DNA of 64,000 nt from Nocardioides pantholopis (GTDB taxonomy: Bacteria; Actinomycetota; Actinomycetes; Propionibacteriales; Nocardioidaceae), in assembly GCF_003710085.1 (NCBI RefSeq), contig NZ_CP033324.1:1931501-1995500 (forward strand), in the 5' to 3' direction. A model generated the notes under the pieces. The model was not told the DNA's origin and did no database searches. It was given only the letters and a program-made list of their open reading frames with translations. A program made the position numbers and the translations under genes. How positions within the stretch are numbered: the stretch's first letter is position 1; each line of letters begins with the position of its first letter. This document shows positions 58,802 through 64,000 of this stretch, in pieces.

Positions 58802-60222
58802 TCACAGCGCCTGGGACACGCTCGACATGTTGAAGTCCGGCACCCGCAGCGCCGGGGTGGCGGTGCGTGAGAAGTAGTCCTCGCCCCACTCCCGGCTGAA
58901 GCTCGGGACCGTGGCGGAGGCGTGGGTCCAGCGGCTCAGCAGGTCCACGGGGCTCTCGTTGAAGCGGAAGTTGTTGACGGCGCCGGTGATCTCGCCGTTC
59001 TCCACCAGGTAGACGCCGTCGCGGGTCAGCCCGGTCAGCAGCAGCGACTGTGGGTCGACCTCGCGGATGTACCACAGGCAGGTCAGCAGCAGCCCACGCT
59101 CGGTGCCGGCGACCAGGTCGTCGAGCGTCGTCCCTTCCACGCCGTCGACGCCGAGGACCAGGTTGTCGATGGCCGGCGTCACCGGCTGACCGGTCATCGC
59201 CGCGCTGTGCCGGGTCTGCACCAGCGCGTTCAGCTCGCCGTCGCGGATCCAGTCGGTGCGGTGCAGCGGCAGCCCGTTGTCGAAGACCGAGCTGGTGTTG
59301 CTCGACGCCGTCGCCACCACGAACGGCGTGCAGGCCAGGCCCGGGTACGCCGGGTCGGACCACAGGTGGGTGCCCGGGCGGGCCACCCGCTCGCCGATCC
59401 GGGTGCCGCTGGGCCGGCGGCTGTAGACCGACTCGCCCTCCCAGGCCACCCGCGCCCCGGCGGACCAGTAGGCGTCGATCATCAGGTCCGCGACAGCGGT
59501 CGGCGGCAGGATCGTGTCGTAGCGACCGGCCGGCAGCTCCACCCGGCGGGCGCCCCAGCCGAGGCGCTGCGCCAGCTCCGCGTCCAGGGCCAGCGGGTCG
59601 ACGTCCGCGAAGTCCCGGGTGGCGCCGCCCACCCACGCGCTCTGCGCCAGGTCGGCGGTCTTGCCGGTGCACCCGTAGTGGCCGGTGGGCTGGACGTAGC
59701 GCAGCCGCAGCCCGGTGGAGGAGCCGAGGTAGGTGGTGGTCACCTCGTGGTTGACGAACCCGTAGAGCACCCGGTCGGCGGACCGGGCGCGCCCGAAGGC
59801 CTCGCCGAGGGCCGGGGCGAACGCGTCGTAGACGTGCACGTCGGTCGGCACCGGAGGGTCGTCCCAGTCCGCGGAGACGACGTCACCGGCCAGGCCGGCG
59901 GCGTCCTCCGCGGGGCTGCTCGCCCGGGCCGCGGCGTCGGCGGCCGCCACGAGCGCCGTCACCTGCGCCGTGCTGGAGGCGGCGCCGGAGGCCGAGCCGG
60001 AGGCGATCCCGCCGGCGATCCGGACCAGCGAGATCACCGTGACCGAGACCGCATGCATCACGCCGTTCGTCGTCAGCGTGTTGTTCGCCCAGCGCAGGTT
60101 GGCGCTGGACCGGTCGCGGACCACGACCAGGCACGCGTCGGCGCCGCTGGCCGCGATGGCGTGCTCGACGAAGGCCTGCGGGGTGGGGCCGCGCCCGGCC
60201 CGGGAGGAGTGCGAGGTGCTCA

Positions 60223-60223
<1 letters not shown>
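58802..60223 (-). CDS. tldE: TldE/PmbA-family protein
   Basis: A 473-aa TldE/PmbA homologue, the non-catalytic partner of TldD. N-terminal domain ([20 protein letters not shown]), then the C-terminal lobe with conserved [20 protein letters not shown] and [20 protein letters not shown]. No zinc HExxxH motif is present, as expected for TldE. ATG 60223 shares its A with the tldD stop (1-nt overlap). With TldD it forms a heterodimeric metalloprotease known to process microcin B17 and degrade unfolded peptides. Confidence 0.92.
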
Positions 60224-61770
<1,547 letters not shown>

Positions 61771-61776
61771 GGCGGA

Positions 61777-61782
61777 AACCTA
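61777..61782 (-). promoter_or_regulatory. Leaderless-type -10 element (TAGGTT) for tldDE
   Basis: On the minus strand TAGGTT is followed by TCCGCC and ATG 61770. The gap to the divergent VOC gene start (61850) is 79 bp. No -35 is clear. Confidence 0.6.
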
Positions 61783-61849
61783 TCCGATGACTTTGCCGTC
61801 GCGACGGGGTCGAAGTTGGCGACAACCACCCCGAGGACGGAGGATCGCC

Positions 61850-62269
61850 ATGACCGTGCGCCTGAACCCCTACCTGACCTTCCGCGACAGCGCCCGCGAG
61901 GCGATGGAGTTCTACCAGTCCGTCCTCGGTGGCGAGCTGACCCGCTCGACGTACGGCGAGTTCGGCATGAGCCAGGACCCGGCCGAGGCCGACAAGACGA
62001 TGCATGCGCAGCTGCTGACCCCGGGCGGACTGACGCTGATGGCATCCGACGTACCGGCCAGCGTCGAGCACGACACGGGCAGCAGCATCGTGATCTCCCT
62101 CAGCGGCGAGGACGAGGCCGAGCTGCGCGGCTACTGGACCGGCCTGGCCCAGGGCGCGACCATCGAGCAGGAGCTGCAGTCGGCACCGTGGGGGGACAGC
62201 TTCGGGATGCTCCAGGACCGGTTCGGGGTCACCTGGATGGTGAACATCGCCGGTCCCTCCGAGCAGTGA
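61850..62269 (+). CDS. VOC-family (glyoxalase/PhnB-like) protein
   Basis: A 139-aa vicinal-oxygen-chelate fold protein with the PhnB/3-demethylubiquinone methyltransferase-like layout: LNPYLTFRDSAREAMEFYQS, VLGGELTRSTYGEFG, and the C-terminal DRFGVTWMVNIAGP. ATG 61850 follows GGAGGATCGCC. It stands alone between divergent tldDE and convergent sbcC (9 bp). Metal ligands of true glyoxalase I are not all evident, so a specific reaction is not assigned. Confidence 0.88.
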   Translation: MTVRLNPYLTFRDSAREAMEFYQSVLGGELTRSTYGEFGMSQDPAEADKTMHAQLLTPGGLTLMASDVPASVEHDTGSSIVISLSGEDEAELRGYWTGLAQGATIEQELQSAPWGDSFGMLQDRFGVTWMVNIAGPSEQ

Positions 62270-62278
62270 GCCGACCGC

Positions 62279-64000
<1,722 letters not shown>

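Overview
The window is high-GC (roughly 70% or more, judged by eye) actinobacterial chromosome with dense coding, many GTG and some TTG starts, and frequent 4-bp ATGA/GTGA gene overlaps. Gene content and order suggest Nocardioides or a close relative in the Propionibacteriales; this is inferred from gene style, not from a search. The clearest anchor is 47948-56852, which has the gene order of Mycobacterium tuberculosis Rv1822-Rv1832: CDP-alcohol phosphatidyltransferase, DUF881, Sbp, DUF881, gcvH, garA-like FHA, ftsR-like MerR, DUF151 nuclease, second MerR, gcvP. No tRNA, rRNA, insertion sequence, integrase or CRISPR array was found. Both edges cut a gene: a MerR regulator on the left and an SbcC-like ATPase on the right.

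Layout. 1-3901: a MerR regulator divergent from a five-gene run (flavin reductase, MFS exporter, SRPBCC-like, DoxX-like, SnoaL-like) with a MerR-type operator between them. 3923-9011: a nikABCDE nickel/peptide ABC transporter on the minus strand with a near-consensus Nur (nickel uptake regulator) box over its predicted start of transcription. 9148-15671: membrane proteins (YihY/BrkB, K+ channel-like, AI-2E), a NarL-type two-component pair, and a sortase / processive GT2 / 57-aa membrane protein cassette. 15705-18451: arcD and arcA without arcB or arcC. 19200-21150: a secreted or surface locus with a collagen-like protein, a Tat-like small protein and a phage tail-fibre-type domain fused to a polysaccharide deacetylase. 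22060-24206: polyol dehydrogenase plus sugar kinase.

24314-35173 looks like an energy/stress island: P2-type cation ATPase, phosphoketolase, acetate kinase, universal stress protein, STAS and RsbW-like partner-switch proteins, DUF2243, and a PoxB-like ThDP enzyme. Phosphoketolase and acetate kinase together would give ATP and acetate from sugar phosphates. 35206-40201: cell-wall genes (class A PBP with PASTA, a coupled membrane protein, a basic secreted protein). 40222-43568: GH65 disaccharide phosphorylase with its beta-phosphoglucomutase-like HAD partner. 43598-47944: lipoproteins and two CNNM/CorC-type membrane proteins. 47948-56852: the conserved cluster above, ending in a glycine riboswitch and gcvP. 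56894-64000: nitrilase, a membrane protein/HTH pair with an operator over its own promoter, TldE/TldD, a VOC protein and SbcC.

A theme of the window is promoter layout. Seven starts have a TANNNT -10 hexamer exactly 6 nt before ATG/GTG and one more has 7 nt, as expected for leaderless transcripts. Several dyad-symmetric operators (MerR, Nur, a two-site ACCCTCA-type motif, GGAAACC) can also be read directly.
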